Part shown: one piece after another, positions 13,392 to 16,279 of the stretch
Layout of the letters: every line of letters starts with the position of its first letter
Position numbering within the stretch: position 1 is the stretch's first letter
Assembly: GCA_902478395.1 (NCBI GenBank)
Contig: CABSKZ010000027.1
Location: 1 to 16,279, forward strand
DNA length: 16,279 nt
Direction: 5' to 3'
From: an uncultured Eubacteriales bacterium
GTDB taxonomy: Bacteria; Bacillota; Clostridia; UBA1381; UBA9506
Notes under the pieces: generated by a model
What the model was told of the DNA's origin: nothing
The model's database searches: none
What the model saw: only the letters and a program-made list of their open reading frames with translations
Position numbers and translations under genes: made by a program

Positions 13392-16031
13392 ATGAAACAT
13401 TATCTGGAGGACTGTAGTACTGTCTTGTCCGAAACTGGCAGCACCGGAGACGGACTTACAGCAGCGGAAGCGGAAAGACGCCTTGCTGAAAACGGGTTGA
13501 ACAAGTTAGCGGAGGGCAAAAAGGAATCCCTTCTTGCCCGTTTCTTCAAGCAGATGGCAGATCCGATGATTCTTGTGCTGATTGCCGCCGCGGTAATCTC
13601 CGGCGTTACCGCCGTACTCGCAAAGGAGTCATTCGCAGACGTATTTATCATTTTGTTTGTCGTTATCATCAATGCCGTGTTGGGCGTATACCAGGAAAGC
13701 AAAGCGGAAAAGGCTATCGAAGCTCTCCGTGAGATGTCGGCGGCGACCTCCAAGGTGCTGCGCGGCGGAACAGTGACACAGGTGAAAAGCGAGGAACTAG
13801 TCTCGGGTGATATCGTCTTGATGGAAGCAGGCGACGCGGTTCCGGCCGACGTCCGCATTCTGGAAAGCGCGAGCATGCAGGTCGAAGAGGCGGCGCTTAC
13901 CGGCGAATCTGTACCCATCACCAAAACAGCGGATGCGATTACAAACGCAAATGACAGTGATATCCCGCTCGGCGACCGCAAAAACATGGCTTACATGGGC
14001 AGCACCGTGGTATATGGGCGCGGAAAAGCAGTCGTCACCGCAACCGGAATGGATACGGAAATGGGAAAAATCGCAACCGCCATCGAACAAGCTGCGGATA
14101 ACACCACCCCGCTGCAGAAAAAGCTGAACCAGCTCAGCAAAACACTAAGCTTTCTTGTTATCGGCATCTGCGTCTTTATGTTCGTGTTCAGCCTGTTCCG
14201 CGCCGGAAACCTGAGCGGCCCAATAGTGCTGGATACGTTTCTAATTGCCGTTAGCCTTGCTGTCGCCGCAATCCCAGAGGGGCTTGCCGCGGTGGTTACC
14301 ATTCAGCTTTCTATCGGTGTGACAAAAATGGCGAAGCGCAATGCCGTTATCCGTAAGCTGACCGCTGTTGAAACCCTCGGCAGTACCCAGGTAATCTGTT
14401 CCGATAAAACCGGCACGCTTACCCAAAATAAAATGACAGTTGTGGAATATTACGGCGAAGATGACTCTGCGTTGGCGACGGCAATGGCATTGTGCAGCGA
14501 TGCAGAATTGTCCCCGGAGGGCGGTGTGATCGGGGAACCCACAGAATGCGCACTCGTAGAATATGCTAAGAAGCTGTCTCTTCCCAAAAACAGGCTCAAG
14601 CAGGACTTTCCCCGCATCGGGGAGGCGCCGTTCGACTCCATGAGGAAAATGATGTCCACCGTACATCAAAAAAACGATGCATACATTCAATTTACCAAAG
14701 GTGCGCCTGACGAGGTGCTGAAACGCTGCACCCATTATTTAAAGGACGGCGCCAGCGTGGAATTGACAGACGAAATCCGGGAAAAAATTCTAACGGAAAA
14801 CAAACGCATGGCAGACAAGGCGCTCCGCGTCCTTTGCGCGGCTAAACGGGAATACCGCACGCCGCCTTCCTCCTTCGCGCCCGAAGCTTTGGAAAAGGAC
14901 CTGACCTTTATCGGCCTGACCGGAATGATTGACCCGGTGCGCCCCGAGGTAGTCGGCGCGATTCAGGAATGCCGTGAAGCCGGAATCCGTCCGGTTATGA
15001 TTACCGGCGATCACCGCGACACCGCTATTGCTATTGCGCGGGAACTTGGCATACTTGACGATGAATCCCAGGCAGTTACAGGCGCGCGGCTGGACAACCT
15101 CAGTGATGACGAGCTGAAGTCGGCAGTCGGGAGTTACTCCGTTTATGCACGGGTCCAGCCGGAGCATAAGGTACGCATCGTCAATGCCTGGAAAGCAAAC
15201 GGCAAAGTTGTGGCAATGACCGGAGATGGAGTGAATGACGCGCCGTCCATAAAGAATGCGGATATTGGTGTGGGAATGGGTATCACCGGGACGGACGTTA
15301 CCAAAAACGTGGCTGATATGGTACTTGCTGACGATAATTTTGCAACTATCGTCTCAGCGGTGGACGAAGGCCGCCGGATTTACGACAACATCCGAAAAGC
15401 CATCCAGTTTTTACTGTCCTCCAACATCAGTGAGGTCGTGTCCATTTTCACTGCGACGGTTTTGGGCTTTACCATATTGAATCCAGTTCACATCCTCTGG
15501 ATTAACTTAATTACCGATACCTTTCCGGCGCTGGCACTCGGGATGGAAAAGGAAGAAGCAGATTTGATGCGGCGCGCGCCGAGGAATCCAGACGAGGGCA
15601 TTTTTGCAGGCGGGCTGGGGGCCGATGTGGCATATCAGGGCATTTTGGTTGCGCTAATTACCCTCGCCTCCTACTTTATCGGCCACTATATGGAAGCGGG
15701 CGTCTGGGAAATCGCCAACAGTGCGGATGGGATGACGATGGCCTTCCTGACGATGTCAATGGCGGAAATTTTCCACTCCTTCAACATGCGTTCCCAACGT
15801 GGGTCCGTGCTGAAAATGGGATACCAAAACTGGTACCTTGTGGGTGCGATGGTGTTTTCGCTTCTGCTGACGACCATGGTTATTTATATACCATTTTTAT
15901 CAACCGCGTTTGGATTTGAACATATCTCCGCCGCAGAATATCTCGTCGCGATGGCTTTGGCGTTTGCGATCATTCCAATCGTCGAAATCGTCAAGGTTAT
16001 TCAGCGCTTACTTCAGAAGCACAAACGATAA
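13392..16031 (+). CDS. Type II P-type cation-transporting ATPase (Ca2+/Mn2+ class)
   Basis: An 879-aa ion pump of the SERCA/PMCA-like class (annotated elsewhere as calcium-translocating). It has the actuator TGES motif (AALTGESVPIT), the phosphorylation site CSDKTGTLTQNK with D338, nucleotide-domain KGAPDEVL, and hinge TGDGVNDAPSIKNADIG. Ten helices are expected. The ion-site residues known from SERCA are present: E296 in AIPEGLAAV (M4), N678 and E681 in SNISEVV (M5), N705 and D709 in INLITD (M6), and E792 in SMAEIFHSF (M8). The proline after PEGL is alanine here. I start at the ATG at 13392 because GAGG (13379-13382) is 9 nt away; the in-frame ATG at 13386 is only 3 nt away. The yybP-ykoY riboswitch upstream argues for Mn2+-responsive export, perhaps of Mn2+ itself as well as Ca2+. 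Confidence 0.95.
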   Translation: MKHYLEDCSTVLSETGSTGDGLTAAEAERRLAENGLNKLAEGKKESLLARFFKQMADPMILVLIAAAVISGVTAVLAKESFADVFIILFVVIINAVLGVYQESKAEKAIEALREMSAATSKVLRGGTVTQVKSEELVSGDIVLMEAGDAVPADVRILESASMQVEEAALTGESVPITKTADAITNANDSDIPLGDRKNMAYMGSTVVYGRGKAVVTATGMDTEMGKIATAIEQAADNTTPLQKKLNQLSKTLSFLVIGICVFMFVFSLFRAGNLSGPIVLDTFLIAVSLAVAAIPEGLAAVVTIQLSIGVTKMAKRNAVIRKLTAVETLGSTQVICSDKTGTLTQNKMTVVEYYGEDDSALATAMALCSDAELSPEGGVIGEPTECALVEYAKKLSLPKNRLKQDFPRIGEAPFDSMRKMMSTVHQKNDAYIQFTKGAPDEVLKRCTHYLKDGASVELTDEIREKILTENKRMADKALRVLCAAKREYRTPPSSFAPEALEKDLTFIGLTGMIDPVRPEVVGAIQECREAGIRPVMITGDHRDTAIAIARELGILDDESQAVTGARLDNLSDDELKSAVGSYSVYARVQPEHKVRIVNAWKANGKVVAMTGDGVNDAPSIKNADIGVGMGITGTDVTKNVADMVLADDNFATIVSAVDEGRRIYDNIRKAIQFLLSSNISEVVSIFTATVLGFTILNPVHILWINLITDTFPALALGMEKEEADLMRRAPRNPDEGIFAGGLGADVAYQGILVALITLASYFIGHYMEAGVWEIANSADGMTMAFLTMSMAEIFHSFNMRSQRGSVLKMGYQNWYLVGAMVFSLLLTTMVIYIPFLSTAFGFEHISAAEYLVAMALAFAIIPIVEIVKVIQRLLQKHKR

Positions 16032-16040
16032 ACATGGATA

Positions 16041-16072
16041 AAATCCCGGCGGGTTGTTCTCCGCCGGGATTT
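16041..16072 (+). terminator. Intrinsic terminator after the ATPase, abutted by the repeat
   Basis: A perfect 12-bp stem, AAATCCCGGCGG (16041-16052) with 16061-16072, and an 8-nt loop. Only three T follow on the 3' side before the repeat begins (TTGTGGTATAAT), so the normal T tail seems to be interrupted by the repeat. Confidence 0.8.
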
Positions 16073-16279
16073 GTGGTATAATATGAACACTTAGTGAATC
16101 CGAGCGAAGCGAAGGATGAGCTTAGTGAGAATATATACCCTTGTGGTATAATATCTACAGTAAGCCTTGCTTTGCAAGTCTTTGGGCGTTGCCCTATCGT
16201 GCTGACGCACGAACTGTAATATTGACGGCTTCACAAAAATGCCCTTGCGAGCAAGCATTTTTGCTTCATGGTATAATAA
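16070..16279 (+). repeat. Modular intergenic repeat, copy 2 (module B then module A, runs to window end)
   Basis: Module B (16070-16140) has TTGTGGTATAATATGAACAC, the core CCGAGCGAAGCGAAGGATGAG and an internal direct repeat CTTAGTGA. Module A (16141-16279) starts TTGTGGTATAATATCTACAG and ends TTGCTTCATGGTATAATAA. In module A an outer stem pairs ATAT-C-TACAGT (16151-16161) with ACTGTAATAT (16213-16222). Inside are three hairpins: CTTGC/GCAAG (16166-16178), GGGC/GCCC (16184-16194) and TCGTGC/GCACGA (16197-16212). A further AAGCA-TTTT-TGCTT hairpin (16253-16266) lies near the end. Each junction TGTGGTATAAT fits an extended -10 box. The array probably continues beyond the window. Confidence 0.72.

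Noticed and set aside
16151..16222. tRNA gene
   Set aside because: The fold is cloverleaf-like, but there is no TTCRA T-loop, no D-loop motif and stem lengths are wrong.

Overview
The window comes from a spore-forming, strictly anaerobic member of the Firmicutes, most likely class Clostridia. The evidence is the spoIIGA-sigE sporulation pair, a pyruvate formate-lyase operon, strong AGGAGG ribosome binding sites, TTGACA/TATAAT promoters and intrinsic terminators with T tails. The moderate GC content and the style of the large PAS/GGDEF/EAL protein would fit Oscillospirales/Ruminococcaceae, but that placement is inference.

Layout. (1) 1-1470, minus strand: a GT2 polyprenyl-phosphate glycosyltransferase and a GtrA-type membrane protein cut by the window edge. 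They share a sigma-A promoter with a palindrome at its start point and a roughly 220-nt structured leader. (2) 1490-3271, plus strand: an apparent Spo0A-type promoter, spoIIGA (GTG start) and overlapping sigE, then a strong terminator. sigG, the usual next gene, is not there. (3) 3245-4292: a MarR regulator and a small HEAT-repeat protein, divergently transcribed from two facing promoters that share one 28-bp near-perfect palindrome. (4) 4293-5053: about 760 bp without a convincing gene. It holds one copy of a modular intergenic repeat and two interleaved inverted repeats. (5) 5054-9415: a 1453-aa cytoplasmic c-di-GMP protein with two GGDEF domains, one EAL domain and several PAS domains. (6) 9436-12909: a consensus promoter, pflB, pflA and a small TIGR04076-like protein. 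(7) 12954-16072: a consensus promoter, a yybP-ykoY (Mn2+) riboswitch with its terminator, a second structured leader segment, and a type II P-type cation ATPase with its terminator. (8) 16070-16279: a second copy of the modular repeat, running off the window end.

How the genes work together. The spoIIGA/sigE pair makes and activates the mother-cell sigma factor. pflB/pflA form the oxygen-sensitive pyruvate-to-formate step. The riboswitch/ATPase pair looks like a Mn2+-responsive cation efflux unit. The regions appear to be independent transcription units and not one system.

Most unusual features. These are the modular repeat family (two copies 11.4 kb apart in the same orientation, with TGTGGTATAAT-like junctions and compensatory changes in a predicted stem), the MarR/HEAT operator arrangement, and the double-GGDEF architecture. 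All calls come from reading the sequence; no database search was run.
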